Positions 21,856 through 30,605 of a stretch of 64,000 nt of DNA are shown here, piece by piece; position 1 is the stretch's first letter; the number at the start of each line of letters is the position of its first letter. The stretch lies in assembly GCA_947375135.1 (NCBI GenBank), contig CANCER010000008.1, forward strand, positions 62,001-126,000, written 5' to 3'. The notes under the pieces are model-generated. The model had not been told where the DNA came from, did not search any database, and saw nothing but the letters and a program-made list of their open reading frames with translations. Made by a program: the position numbers and the translations under genes. Source of the stretch: Comamonadaceae bacterium. GTDB lineage: Bacteria; Pseudomonadota; Gammaproteobacteria; Burkholderiales; Burkholderiaceae_C.

Positions 21856-23012
21856 GCGCCGTGCGCGCGCAGCATGGCGCGCGAGATGATGTGGCGCTGG
21901 ATCTCGCTGGTGCCGTCCCAGATGCGCTCCACCCGCGCGTCGCGCCAATAGCGCTCGATCGGCAGCGAGCCCATCAGGCCCATGCCACCAAAAATCTGCA
22001 GCGTCTGGTCGGTGATGCGCGCCAGCGTCTCCGAGGAAAACAGCTTGGCCATGGCGGCGTCCGAATCGGTCATGCGGCCTTGGTCGCATTTCCAGGCGGC
22101 CTGCAGCGTCAGCAGCTCAGCGGCCTCCAACTCGGTGGCCATGTCGGCCAACTTGAAGCCGGTACCCTGGAAGCGGCCAATGGGCTGGCCGAACTGCTTG
22201 CGCGTGGCGGCCCATTCGGTGGCCAGGTCCAGCACGCGGCGTCCGCGTCCCACGCTGGTGGCGGCCACGGTCAGGCGCGTGGCACCCAGCCATTCGCCCA
22301 TCAACTCGAAGCCCTTGCCTTCCTCGCCCAGTCGCTTGCTCACCGGCACGCGCATGTCGTCAAAGAACAGTTCGCACTGGTGGTAGCCGCGGTGCGAGAC
22401 ACAGGCCGGGCCGCGCCGGCGCGTCATGCCGGGGGTGTCAAAGTCCACCAGAAATCCGGTGATCTTTTTCTTGGGGCCGGCCTTGGTCTCTTCCACGCCG
22501 GTGGCGGCAAACAGGATCACATAGTCGGCCATGTCGGCATGGCTGATGAAGTGCTTGCTGCCGTTGATGACGTAGTCGTCACCATCCCGCACAGCCATGG
22601 TCAGCATGCCGCGCACATCCGAGCCAGCATTGGGTTCGGTCATGGCCAGGCAGTCGTGGCGCTCGCCGCAAATGGTGGGCAGCAAATATTCTTCGATCTG
22701 GGAACCGGTGCAGCCGCGCAGGATGTTGCTGGGCCGCGCAATCAGCATCTGCAACCCGTAGGAGGCGCGGCCGAGTTCGCGCTCCAGCAGCGTGACACCA
22801 AAATTGTCCAGCCCGCCGCCGCCCAGTGCTTCGGGCATGTTGGCGGCATACAGCCCCACCTCAATCGCCTTGGCCTGGATGCTGGCGGCCAGCTCCGGTG
22901 GAATCTCGTCGGTGCGCTCCACCAGGTCTTCGTGCGGATACAGCTCGGCCTCGATAAAGCTGCGTACCGTATCCACCAGCATGGTGTGTTCGTGGCTGAG
23001 TTCGAAATGCAT
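21852..23012 (-). CDS. Acyl-CoA dehydrogenase
   Basis: 386-residue flavoprotein that introduces an alpha,beta double bond into an acyl-CoA and passes electrons to ETF. Family blocks are CLAMTEPNAGSDVRGM (FAD/substrate loop, near residue 130), RKQFGQPIGRFQGTGFKLADM near residue 275 and the C-terminal QIFGGMGLM, followed by RIWDGTSEIQRHIISR. The residue in the usual catalytic-Glu region near RYWRDARVERIWDGTSE is consistent with this subfamily. ATG 23012 (MHFELSHEH) fits the family start. It overlaps the next gene by ATGA. A gamma-butyrobetainyl-CoA dehydrogenase role is possible from context only. Confidence 0.92.
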   Translation of the reverse strand: MHFELSHEHTMLVDTVRSFIEAELYPHEDLVERTDEIPPELAASIQAKAIEVGLYAANMPEALGGGGLDNFGVTLLERELGRASYGLQMLIARPSNILRGCTGSQIEEYLLPTICGERHDCLAMTEPNAGSDVRGMLTMAVRDGDDYVINGSKHFISHADMADYVILFAATGVEETKAGPKKKITGFLVDFDTPGMTRRRGPACVSHRGYHQCELFFDDMRVPVSKRLGEEGKGFELMGEWLGATRLTVAATSVGRGRRVLDLATEWAATRKQFGQPIGRFQGTGFKLADMATELEAAELLTLQAAWKCDQGRMTDSDAAMAKLFSSETLARITDQTLQIFGGMGLMGSLPIERYWRDARVERIWDGTSEIQRHIISRAMLRAHGA

Positions 23013-23020
23013 GGGATGTC

Positions 23021-23587
23021 CTAAACAGTCTTGCGCCGTATGCCGATGGAAGCACCAGCCTGGCGGGGCCGTGGCAGCGCGGCGTGTGCCGCATGGATGG
23101 CCTGCACATGCTCCAGCAGCCATTGCGGCATGGGCGCGGCGCGGCCGGCCGCCATGTCCACATGCAAGAGCATCTGCTCGCCGGTGGCCAGCAAATCGCC
23201 CGTGGTCGCAAGGAACATGCTGTGAAAAATATGCACGCGCTTGGCGTCCACATCCAGCACCTGCAGCGTGAGGATCAGCGGGTCGCCCTCGGAGGCTTCC
23301 TTGATGTTGTGGATGTGCGTCTCCACGGTGTAGAGCGACAAGCCTTGCGCGTCACGGTACGACTCGTCAATGCCGATGAAGCGGAAGAACGCATCCGAGC
23401 TGTCACCAAACACCAGCAGAAAGCAGCTCTCGCTCATGTGGCCGTTGTAGTCCACCCATTGCGGCAATACCGTTGGCGAATGCAGTTGCAGCGGCGCGGG
23501 AATGGCTGCGTTGGCGTCCCAGGCTTGGGCTGGCGTGTTTTCCAGCGGGGTGCTGACGCGGCCTGTGATGTTGTGGGGATCAACCAT
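23021..23587 (-). CDS. Hotdog-fold thioesterase, paralogue of the betainyl-CoA thioesterase
   Basis: 188-residue 4HBT-like acyl-CoA thioesterase. Near the N-terminus it has WVDYNGHMSES, the hotdog catalytic loop, and later the diagnostic stretch [13 protein letters not shown], which is almost the same as [13 protein letters not shown] in the second thioesterase at 24023-24517. The pair are therefore paralogues. I used ATG 23587; ATG 23620 is in frame but lies nearer the repeat array, and neither has a clear ribosome site. The enzyme sits 8 bp upstream of the acyl-CoA dehydrogenase gene and may hydrolyse a trimethylammonium acyl-CoA such as carnitinyl-CoA; this substrate is inference. Confidence 0.82.
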   Translation of the reverse strand: MVDPHNITGRVSTPLENTPAQAWDANAAIPAPLQLHSPTVLPQWVDYNGHMSESCFLLVFGDSSDAFFRFIGIDESYRDAQGLSLYTVETHIHNIKEASEGDPLILTLQVLDVDAKRVHIFHSMFLATTGDLLATGEQMLLHVDMAAGRAAPMPQWLLEHVQAIHAAHAALPRPRQAGASIGIRRKTV

Positions 23588-23631
23588 GGTGTTGTTGTGT
23601 TTGCATATTTTTGAAGGCATGGCTTTTGTGC

Positions 23632-23938
23632 GCCGGGGGCAGCGGGGTGGATGCTTCCGTCCGTGTCCCCCGCCCTGCGGGCTCCTCCTTTACCTCCCGG
23701 AAACATCCACCCCACTGCCCCCGGCAACCAGCCCTGTTGGCGCGCGGTGCATGAATGCACTGCGCGCCAACGATACGGCTTGATGCCGACACAAGGGCTG
23801 GCCTGCAGTGACTGAGAGCCCCGCGCGCCAACCGCTTAGGCAGACGCAGGACGGCATGGCGCTCAGCGACCGTAGGTAAAGGAGGAGCCCGCAGGGCGGG
23901 GGACACGGAGGGCGCTGAGTGCCATGGCGGCCTGCGTC
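23632..23938. repeat. Nested inverted-repeat array between two thioesterase genes
   Basis: The 402-bp gap 23621-24022 has no gene and is filled by palindromes. Arms 23632-23658 and 23699-23725 match in 25 of 27 positions and enclose a 36-bp core (23660-23695). That core recurs as a perfect inverted copy at 23874-23909, itself enclosed by arms 23844-23869 and 23913-23938 that match in 23 of 26. Between the two units a third hairpin has 17-bp arms (23736-23752 and 23755-23771, one mismatch). This looks like two copies of a REP- or MITE-like element in opposite orientation. No transposase is present. Confidence 0.8.
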
Positions 23939-24022
23939 CAGAAGTGACATCTCTCCGGCCTGCGTGCCAACACAACAAGAGTACGGAAGTGTTTGCAAAA
24001 CAGGCGGAGTACAGATTCATAG

Positions 24023-24517
24023 CTACTTGCGAAGCGCTGGCAAAGCAATGCTGCGCCCGGCGTTGGCAGGTCGTGGCAGCGTTGCGTGGTCCTGCGCCAA
24101 GGGAACGAGCAGCGCGGAAACTGCTGGCAAAAACGGCGCCGTCTTCGGGCCGGTCGCTGCGTTGGACGCATCGATGTTGGCCAGCATCTGCTCATTGGTG
24201 GCGAGCAGCGTGCCGTCATCCTGCCGGTGCAGCGTGTGAAAAATATGCACACGCTTGGCATCGACTCCCAGGATCTGCGTGCGCACTTCGATCGCCACAC
24301 CCCCATGCACTTCCACTATGTAATTCAGGTGCACCTCCAGCGTGTACATGGTGTGGCCGGTGGCAGCGCGGCCGGCTGCATCCAGCCCGACTTGCGCCAT
24401 CAGACCATCGGTGGCATAGCTGAACGCCACCATGTAATAGGCGTCGTTCAGGTGGCCGTTGTAGTCCACCCAGGCGTGCTCCACCACACCTTGCCACGTG
24501 GTCAACAAGTCACTCAT
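24023..24517 (-). CDS. cdhB: Betainyl-CoA thioesterase (CdhB-like)
   Basis: 164-residue hotdog thioesterase. [15 protein letters not shown] carries the catalytic-loop Asp and the conserved Asn-Gly-His, and [16 protein letters not shown] is a family hallmark. In Pseudomonas the product of the equivalent gene next to carnitine dehydrogenase and a BKACE enzyme hydrolyses betainyl-CoA to glycine betaine and CoA. Here the same three genes are adjacent. ATG 24517 overlaps the dehydrogenase stop by 8 bp, showing coupling. The C-terminus runs up to the edge of the repeat region. Confidence 0.85.
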   Translation of the reverse strand: MSDLLTTWQGVVEHAWVDYNGHLNDAYYMVAFSYATDGLMAQVGLDAAGRAATGHTMYTLEVHLNYIVEVHGGVAIEVRTQILGVDAKRVHIFHTLHRQDDGTLLATNEQMLANIDASNAATGPKTAPFLPAVSALLVPLAQDHATLPRPANAGRSIALPALRK

Positions 24518-25475
24518 CAAGTGAAATCCCGTGCTTGATCTTGGTGGCACGCACTGCCGCCTGCACCGCCATCAGGCAATCGTCACGGTAGCGCTCCAGC
24601 GCGGCAATGCTGTGCGTGCCCAACTGTGCTTCGCTGCCTTCGACCACCTTGTCGATCAGCGCGTCCGTCAGCTCGGGCGCCACCAGTTTGGTCCAGGGTA
24701 ATTTGAGCGCCGGGCCGAACTGCGACATGAAGTGGCGCATGCCGGCATCTCCTCCCGCCAGGGTGTAAATCAAAAAACTGCCCATGAACGACCAGCGGAT
24801 GCCTGCGCCGTAGCGGATGGCATCGTCAATCTCCCCGGTGCTGGCCACACCTTCGTTCACCAGGTGCAGGGCCTCGCGCCACTGCGCTTCGAGCAGACGG
24901 TCGGCGATAAAGCCGGGCACTTCCTTGCGCACATGCAGGGGCTTCATGCCCAGGTTTTTGTACACCGTGATAGCGGCTTCCTTGGCCTCGGCCGAGGTCT
25001 TTTCGCCACCCACCACTTCCACCAGCGGCAGCAGATACACCGGGTTGAATGGGTGGCCGACCAGGCAGCGCTCGGGGTGCACGGCCTGGGCGTAAAACTC
25101 GCTGGGCAGCAGGCCGGAGGTGCTGGAGCCGATGATCACGTCGGGCCTGGCCGCAGCGCTGATCTGGGCGTGCAGCTTGATTTTGAGCTCCAGGGTCTCG
25201 GGCGCGCTTTCCTGGATGAAGTCGGCGTCCTTCACGCATTCCTCCACCGTGGCGACAAAGCGCAGGCGCTCGGGTGAGGCACCGGGTTTGAGGCCATTGG
25301 CCACCAGCGCCGGCCAGCATTTCGTGATGCGCGCGCGCAGGTTGGCTTCGGCGTTGGGTGCCGGGTCCCAGGCGATCACGTCCAGGCCATTGGCCAGGGC
25401 GCGGGCAATCCAGCCGCTGCCGATGACGCCGGTGCCCAGGGCGGCAAAGGTTTGGATGTCGGTCTTGAAGCTCAT
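24510..25475 (-). CDS. cdhA: L-carnitine dehydrogenase
   Basis: 321-residue enzyme of the 3-hydroxyacyl-CoA dehydrogenase family, subgroup L-carnitine dehydrogenase, which oxidises L-carnitine to 3-dehydrocarnitine with NAD. The Rossmann motif is [19 protein letters not shown] near residue 12, with Asp in VIAWDPAP for NAD preference. The catalytic region contains [11 protein letters not shown] and [19 protein letters not shown] near residue 140. Substrate assignment relies on the neighbouring BKACE and thioesterase genes as well as the sequence; a generic 3-hydroxyacyl-CoA role is the alternative. Confidence 0.87.
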   Translation of the reverse strand: MSFKTDIQTFAALGTGVIGSGWIARALANGLDVIAWDPAPNAEANLRARITKCWPALVANGLKPGASPERLRFVATVEECVKDADFIQESAPETLELKIKLHAQISAAARPDVIIGSSTSGLLPSEFYAQAVHPERCLVGHPFNPVYLLPLVEVVGGEKTSAEAKEAAITVYKNLGMKPLHVRKEVPGFIADRLLEAQWREALHLVNEGVASTGEIDDAIRYGAGIRWSFMGSFLIYTLAGGDAGMRHFMSQFGPALKLPWTKLVAPELTDALIDKVVEGSEAQLGTHSIAALERYRDDCLMAVQAAVRATKIKHGISLDE

Positions 25476-25515
25476 GTGTGTTTCCTTATGCGTTGAAGCG
25501 ATGTGGCCCAGTGGA

Positions 25516-26400
25516 CTAGCGTGCCTTGAGGTTCATCTTCACGCGCCCCTCGGCCGGCGTCATGGGCTTGGCGCCCATGCATTCGATCAGCTGGATCACG
25601 CGCTCCACCAGGCTGCCATTGCTGGCCGGCACGCCCTTGTCCAGCCACAGGTTGTCTTCCAGGCCGACGCGCACATTGCCGCCCAGCAGCATGGCCTGCG
25701 CGGCCATGGGCATTTGCATGCGGCCAATGCCGAAGCCGGCCCAGGTGGCACCGGCGGGCAGGTTGTCGACCATGGCCTTCATGGTGGTGGTGTCGGCCGG
25801 CGCGCCCCAGGGAATGCCCAGGCACAGCTGGAACAGCGGGTCGACCAGCAGGCCTTCCTTCATCATCTGTTTGGAAAACCACAGGTGGCCGGTGTCAAAG
25901 ATTTCCAGTTCGGCCTTCACACCCAGTTCGGTGATGCGCTTGGCGCCCACGCGCAGGGCGGCCGGGGTGGAGACATAAATCGTGTCGCCATCGCCAAAGT
26001 TGAGCGTGCCGCAGTCCAGCGTGCAGATGTCGGGCAGCAACTCTTCCACATGCACCAGGCGCGTCAATGGCCCCACCAGGTCGGTGCCGGGGCCGAAGTC
26101 GCAGGGGCGCTCATCGGGTCCGATCTCCAGATCGCCGCCCATGCCGGCGGTGAGGTTGACGATGACATCCACGCCGGAGGACTTGATGTGCTCCATCAGC
26201 TCACGGTACAGCGCCGGGTCACGGCTGCCTTTTCCGGTCTCCGGGTCGCGCACATGGCAGTGCACCACGGTCGCACCGGCGTTGGCCGCCTGGATGGCGG
26301 CATCGGCAATCTGGCGCGGTGTCACGGGGATGTGCGGGTTCTTGCCTACGGTGTCGCCGGCGCCTGTCACGGCACAGGTGATGATGATGTGTGGGTTCAT
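25516..26400 (-). CDS. cdhC: 3-keto-5-aminohexanoate cleavage-family enzyme (BKACE), probable 3-dehydrocarnitine cleavage
   Basis: 294-residue zinc-dependent TIM-barrel enzyme of the beta-keto acid cleavage family. The zinc motif is [15 protein letters not shown] near residue 48, and the N-terminal [23 protein letters not shown] is the family signature. Members condense a beta-keto acid with acetyl-CoA, giving acetoacetate and a new acyl-CoA. Next to L-carnitine dehydrogenase and the thioesterase, the expected reaction is 3-dehydrocarnitine plus acetyl-CoA to betainyl-CoA plus acetoacetate. The start codon overlaps the aldolase-like gene stop by ATGA (26397-26400). Confidence 0.9.
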   Translation of the reverse strand: MNPHIIITCAVTGAGDTVGKNPHIPVTPRQIADAAIQAANAGATVVHCHVRDPETGKGSRDPALYRELMEHIKSSGVDVIVNLTAGMGGDLEIGPDERPCDFGPGTDLVGPLTRLVHVEELLPDICTLDCGTLNFGDGDTIYVSTPAALRVGAKRITELGVKAELEIFDTGHLWFSKQMMKEGLLVDPLFQLCLGIPWGAPADTTTMKAMVDNLPAGATWAGFGIGRMQMPMAAQAMLLGGNVRVGLEDNLWLDKGVPASNGSLVERVIQLIECMGAKPMTPAEGRVKMNLKAR

Positions 26401-27131
26401 GTCTGGTAGTCCGGTTCTTCCTGGTTCAGGATGTTTTTAAGGGCGGTGAAATGAAGCTCTGAAAAGCGCGTGGGGTAATCGTTCCACTGGCTGCAGGCGG
26501 TGGCTGCAACCGCGTCGGGGATCAGGCTGAGTTCGCGTCCGGTACTCAGCGCGGCCACTTGCAGGGCGCAGGCCTTCTCCAGGTAATAGAGTTCGTCAAA
26601 GGCCTGGGCCACCGTGGGGCCGACCACGATGACGCCGTGGTTGCCCATGAACAGCACGCTTTTTCCCGCACCCATCAGGGCGGCCACCCGTGCGCCTTCA
26701 TCGGCCTGCAGGGCCATGCCGGCGTAGTCGCGGTCGTAGGCGATGCGCTGGTGGAAGCGGCAGGCGTTCTGGTCCAGCATCAGGAATTCAAAGTCCTTCA
26801 GGCAGCACAGCACGGTGGCGGCCTGCATGTGGGTGTGCAGAATGCAGCGCGCCTGCGGCAACGCCTTGTGCAGGGCGGCGTGCAAGGTCCAGGCGGTGGG
26901 GTCGGGGGCGTTCTCGCCTTCTTTGGTGGCGGGGTCGTTCACATCCAACAAGAGCAAGTCGCTGGCGCGGATGCGGGAAAAATGCGAACCCACCGGATTG
27001 AGTAAAAACTGGCTGCCCGAGTCATTGATGGCCAGGCTGAAGTGGTTGGCAATCGACTCATGCATGCCGAGCCGCGCAGCCCAGCGGAAGGCGGCGGCCA
27101 GGTCTTGGCGCAAAGGGGTGTGTGCAGTCAT
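26397..27131 (-). CDS. Class II aldolase/adducin-family protein
   Basis: 244-residue member of the class II (zinc) aldolase/adducin fold. Zinc-ligand histidines appear in [13 protein letters not shown] near residue 98 and [12 protein letters not shown] near residue 160. The N-terminal [20 protein letters not shown] block is also typical. It is the first gene of the minus-strand cluster and overlaps the BKACE gene by 4 bp, so it is almost certainly cotranscribed with the carnitine genes. Its reaction there is unclear; such proteins include aldolases, epimerases and decarboxylases. Confidence 0.85.
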   Translation of the reverse strand: MTAHTPLRQDLAAAFRWAARLGMHESIANHFSLAINDSGSQFLLNPVGSHFSRIRASDLLLLDVNDPATKEGENAPDPTAWTLHAALHKALPQARCILHTHMQAATVLCCLKDFEFLMLDQNACRFHQRIAYDRDYAGMALQADEGARVAALMGAGKSVLFMGNHGVIVVGPTVAQAFDELYYLEKACALQVAALSTGRELSLIPDAVAATACSQWNDYPTRFSELHFTALKNILNQEEPDYQT

Positions 27132-27398
27132 GGTGCTTGCATCCTAGACCGCTACCGCCGCAGTGTCTCTTGCGGGTACGACCCTCTGTTGACAAAAAGC
27201 GACGCACAGTCGTCGGGGTTTTCCCAGGTTGTGGCCTGTGTCGTCCGATTGATTGCCTTTTTGCGGCAGCAGGCACGCTGAGGGGTCGCACTTACTTAAC
27301 CGCCATCAGGTATGCCAGAGTGTGTAACACTTTGCGCGTTTGAATAGATAAATAGACGGGAGTGATGGTTTATGGCACGTGGTCCCCATGGTTGATAT

Positions 27399-28970
27399 AT
27401 GAAGGGCAATTCCAAGGTACGGTGGCTGATACGCACCCACCATGTCATGCGTTCGGCGTCCTTTGCAACGGTCTTTGTTGCCAGTTGCATCCATATTGCG
27501 GGCAGGGGCTATGGCCCCGGCGCATGGGCTTTCCTGGTGGGCCTGCTGCTGGTTTATCCCCAGATCCAGTATTGGCGTTCAGGCACATCCAGGAACCCCG
27601 TGGCTTCATTGTTGAATGCCCTCTTGGTCGATTCCTTTCTTCTGGGCGCATTCTGTGCAGCGGTGGAGTTTTCGGACTGTCTGACCTTTTCGGTGATGCT
27701 GGGCACCTTGAGCAACTCAGCGGCCAACAAAGGCTGGCGCAACATGGGCCAAACCCTGCTGGCGCTGGCTGCAGGCGCGTTGATCGGGGTTGCGGTGGGT
27801 GGGTTCCATTTTTCTCCTGCCACCCATTGGCAGGCAGCCCTTTTCTGTTATGTCGGGCTGGGTGTCTATGTGCTGGCTGTGGCCAACATCACGTTTTCGC
27901 GCAATGTGCAGTTGCGCGTGGTCAGGGAGCAACTCAGGCTCCACGAGCGCGAACTGATGGAAACCAATGCCACCTTGCAGCACAGCCTGGCCGAGATTGA
28001 TGCCTTGCGAAAGGGCCTGGTCGAGCAGGCCAACAAGGATGGTTTGACCGATTTGTTTAACCGGCGCTATCTGGACAATATGCTGGAGCGTGAATTGGCC
28101 CGCTGCGCACGCGATTCCAAGCCCTTGGCCCTGATCATGGTCGACATTGACCACTTCAAGAAGTACAACGATTGCTACGGACACCAGGCGGGTGACGAGT
28201 GTCTGAAGGCCGTTGCGCGTGCGTTGCAGGGCAGCGCCAAGCGCGCCGGCGATCTGGCTGCGCGCTACGGTGGCGAGGAGTTTTCACTGGTCCTGCCCTG
28301 CGCGGACGAAGCGGACGCGCTGCGCATGGCCGAAGCCCTGCGTCAGAAAGTCGAGTCTTTGGCCATTCCCCATGCCCAGTCCGGGGCGGGCATGGTGACC
28401 ATCAGTGCCGGCCTGGCGGTGATCGCAAAAAATGAGCATGCCACGGCCGACCAGTTGCTGCGTGCCGCAGATGACGCGCTGTATTACGCCAAATGGGGCG
28501 GGCGTAATCGCATCCAGGTCGCGCCGCACACGCGCGGCTGGCTGGATGTGGACAGGCATATACCGGCCGGCCTGATGCAACTGAGCTGGCACGCCCGCTA
28601 TGAATCCGGCAACACCGAGATTGATGCCCAGCACAGGCAGCTCTTTGACCAGATCAATGCCTTGCACAGCGCCATCCGGGATGACTTGTCCGAGGCGTTG
28701 GTAACCCGCTTGATCGACCAGCTCATGCGCAGCGTGGTGGCGCATTTCGACCATGAAGAGGCCTTGCTCAGGGCCATCGGTTTCAAGGACTCGGAGACAC
28801 ACGCTGCAGGCCACCGCGCACTCATGCAAAGAGCGGTCAACCAGGTGACGCTGTACCGCAATGGCAAGCTCACGCTCAGTACCATGCTGGATGCCCTGGT
28901 CTCGGATCTGATCGTCAACCATGTGCTGTCCGCCGACCGCAGCTATTTTTCCTTGCTGACAGGCCGGTGA
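27399..28970 (+). CDS. MASE2-GGDEF diguanylate cyclase with C-terminal hemerythrin domain
   Basis: 523-residue membrane enzyme that should make cyclic-di-GMP. Residues about 1-170 are a MASE2-like membrane sensor with several hydrophobic spans. A short helical linker leads to the GGDEF domain (about 205-370), with ARYGGEEFSLVLP as active site and RAGD five residues before it as inhibitory I-site. Residues about 390-520 form a bacteriohemerythrin domain with the di-iron pattern SWHARYESGN, IDAQHRQLFDQIN, HFDHEEALL, HAAGHRALM and NHVLSADRSY. It probably couples oxygen or redox state to cyclic-di-GMP. It is divergent from the carnitine cluster across 267 bp with no other gene. Confidence 0.9.
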   Translation: MKGNSKVRWLIRTHHVMRSASFATVFVASCIHIAGRGYGPGAWAFLVGLLLVYPQIQYWRSGTSRNPVASLLNALLVDSFLLGAFCAAVEFSDCLTFSVMLGTLSNSAANKGWRNMGQTLLALAAGALIGVAVGGFHFSPATHWQAALFCYVGLGVYVLAVANITFSRNVQLRVVREQLRLHERELMETNATLQHSLAEIDALRKGLVEQANKDGLTDLFNRRYLDNMLERELARCARDSKPLALIMVDIDHFKKYNDCYGHQAGDECLKAVARALQGSAKRAGDLAARYGGEEFSLVLPCADEADALRMAEALRQKVESLAIPHAQSGAGMVTISAGLAVIAKNEHATADQLLRAADDALYYAKWGGRNRIQVAPHTRGWLDVDRHIPAGLMQLSWHARYESGNTEIDAQHRQLFDQINALHSAIRDDLSEALVTRLIDQLMRSVVAHFDHEEALLRAIGFKDSETHAAGHRALMQRAVNQVTLYRNGKLTLSTMLDALVSDLIVNHVLSADRSYFSLLTGR

Positions 28971-28979
28971 CAGGACGCC

Positions 28980-29651
28980 ATGCAGCACGACAAGAACGCA
29001 TCCGAAGCCTTTACCCTGCGCAATGAGCGCCGTGACTTTGTGCAATGGCATCTGGGCCGGCCGGCCTACGTCCTGTGGGCCCTGGAGTTCGACACCGCGT
29101 GCCTGCTGCCGCGCTTGCAGCAGGCACAGGTCCAACTGGCCGATCTGCTGTTGGACGGCTACTGCCGACAGCCGCATGTCACTTTGGGCCTGTGCGGCTT
29201 CCCCAGCGCCGCGCCACAGCAGGCGGACGACTTCGGGGCGGATCTCATTCACACCCACGTGCAGGCCTTGCAGCGGGCGCGGCCGGCTGCGTTTGAAATC
29301 GAAATCGGCGGCCTGGACAGCTTCAGCTCGGTGCCCTATTTCACGGTGCACGCGCCCGGCGGGCAGCTTGCTGCCTTGCGCGCCTGCCTGGCCGAGCCGC
29401 AGCGGCACGGGGCGGCGGATGGCTATATCCCCCACGTCACGGTCGGGCTCTATGCCGATGCCTGGCCTCTGGCGGCAGTGCGCAGCCGTCTGGCGCACTG
29501 TGCGGTGGGCGCTGGGCTGCGCGTCACGGTGACCGGTGTGAGCCTGTTGTCTTATGCGGCATCAGAGATCGGTGGACCGCTGCAGCACGTGGCCCGCTAT
29601 GCCTTTGACAGCGGCACCTTGCACTGGCAGGGCGCGCCCTTGTTTTCCTGA
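28980..29651 (+). CDS. 2H phosphoesterase-superfamily protein (2'-5' RNA ligase-like)
   Basis: 223-residue protein with the two histidine motifs of the 2H phosphoesterase fold: QPHVTLGLCGF near residue 62 and IPHVTVGLYAD near residue 150, spaced as in 2'-5' RNA ligase, LigT and cyclic phosphodiesterases. Enzymes of this fold act on 2',3'-cyclic phosphates or 2'-5' bonds. It starts 9 bp after the diguanylate cyclase gene with an AGGAC ribosome site, so it is likely cotranscribed. Whether it touches cyclic nucleotides is unknown. Confidence 0.75.
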   Translation: MQHDKNASEAFTLRNERRDFVQWHLGRPAYVLWALEFDTACLLPRLQQAQVQLADLLLDGYCRQPHVTLGLCGFPSAAPQQADDFGADLIHTHVQALQRARPAAFEIEIGGLDSFSSVPYFTVHAPGGQLAALRACLAEPQRHGAADGYIPHVTVGLYADAWPLAAVRSRLAHCAVGAGLRVTVTGVSLLSYAASEIGGPLQHVARYAFDSGTLHWQGAPLFS

Positions 29652-29699
29652 GGCTAGCATCGGGCACGCCCCGGCGCACAGCCGGGCTCCGGGCTCTTG

Positions 29700-30605
29700 T
29701 CAATTGCTACGGGACCTGCCCAGCTTCAGCAACCCGGTGGACAGCGTGGTGCCGGCAATGATGACCAGGGCACAGACCACCATCCAGGCGTTGATGCTTT
29801 CACCCAGCAGCAACACACCGTAGAACACGGCAAAGGCGGGAATCGCAAAGGTTACGGCCAGCGCACGCGCGGGGCCCGCACGCGCGATCAACCGGAAGTA
29901 CAGGATGTAGGCCAGGCCGGTGCAGACCACGCCCAGCACCAGCACCGCGCCCCAGGCTTGCAGGCTGGGCGCCTGCGCTGGCCAATACAGCACGGTGAGT
30001 GGAATCAGAGCGATGCTGGCGCCGATCTGGCTGCCGGTGGCCGACACCAGCGAGGGCAGGCCGCCCATGTAGCGCTTGGCCACACTGGCTGCCGTGCCGT
30101 AGCAAAAGCAGGCCAGCAAACAGGCCAGCACAGCCCAGCCGGTGGACAGGCCATTGGCATCGGGCTGGAAGCTGGCCTTGTCCCAGGCCAGCATGGTCAC
30201 GCCGATAAAGCCCACCGCCAGGCCGAGGATGCGCGAGCCGTTGGGCCGGTCCTTGAGCCAGAGCCAGGCAATCAGTGCGCCAAACAGCGGCACGGTGGCA
30301 TTGAGGATGGCCGACAGGCCCGTGGTGATGGACAGGAGCGCGTACGTGAAGCAGACGAAGGGAATGGCGGAGTTCAGCACGCCGACCGAAAAGGTGATCT
30401 TCCAGTGCTTGCGCAAGGCGCCACCCAAGCCCTTGAACCACACAAGGGGCAGCAAAAACAACGCTGCAATCGCCACGCGCAAACCGGCAGAGGCCAGAGG
30501 CCCCATCTCGTGGGACGCGGTGCGCATGAACATGAAGGAGGCGCCCCAGATGGCGGCCAGAAGTACAAAGTCGATCAGCCAGGCTTGGCTTTTGGTTTGG
30601 GTCAT
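29700..30605 (-). CDS. EamA/DMT-family transporter
   Basis: 301-residue drug/metabolite transporter with about ten membrane segments in two EamA repeats. The first repeat begins LIDFVLLAAIWGASFMFMRTAS and ends near SRILGLAVGFIGVTMLAWD; the second covers GWAVLACLLACFCYGTAAS to ALVIIAGTTLSTGLLKLG. It is probably an exporter of amino acids or metabolites, but substrate cannot be read from sequence. ATG 30605 overlaps the ogt stop by ATGA, showing coupling to the upstream repair gene. Confidence 0.88.
   Translation of the reverse strand: MTQTKSQAWLIDFVLLAAIWGASFMFMRTASHEMGPLASAGLRVAIAALFLLPLVWFKGLGGALRKHWKITFSVGVLNSAIPFVCFTYALLSITTGLSAILNATVPLFGALIAWLWLKDRPNGSRILGLAVGFIGVTMLAWDKASFQPDANGLSTGWAVLACLLACFCYGTAASVAKRYMGGLPSLVSATGSQIGASIALIPLTVLYWPAQAPSLQAWGAVLVLGVVCTGLAYILYFRLIARAGPARALAVTFAIPAFAVFYGVLLLGESINAWMVVCALVIIAGTTLSTGLLKLGRSRSN

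Noticed and set aside
20254-21951. 565-residue plus-strand frame
   Set aside because: Antisense of the acyl-CoA synthetase gene; composition dominated by Gly, His, Gln and Arg as expected for a GC-rich shadow.
21856-22089. N-terminal extension of the acyl-CoA synthetase frame
   Set aside because: Arg/His-rich and wholly inside the acyl-CoA dehydrogenase gene; the ATGA overlap at 21852-21855 is the natural start.
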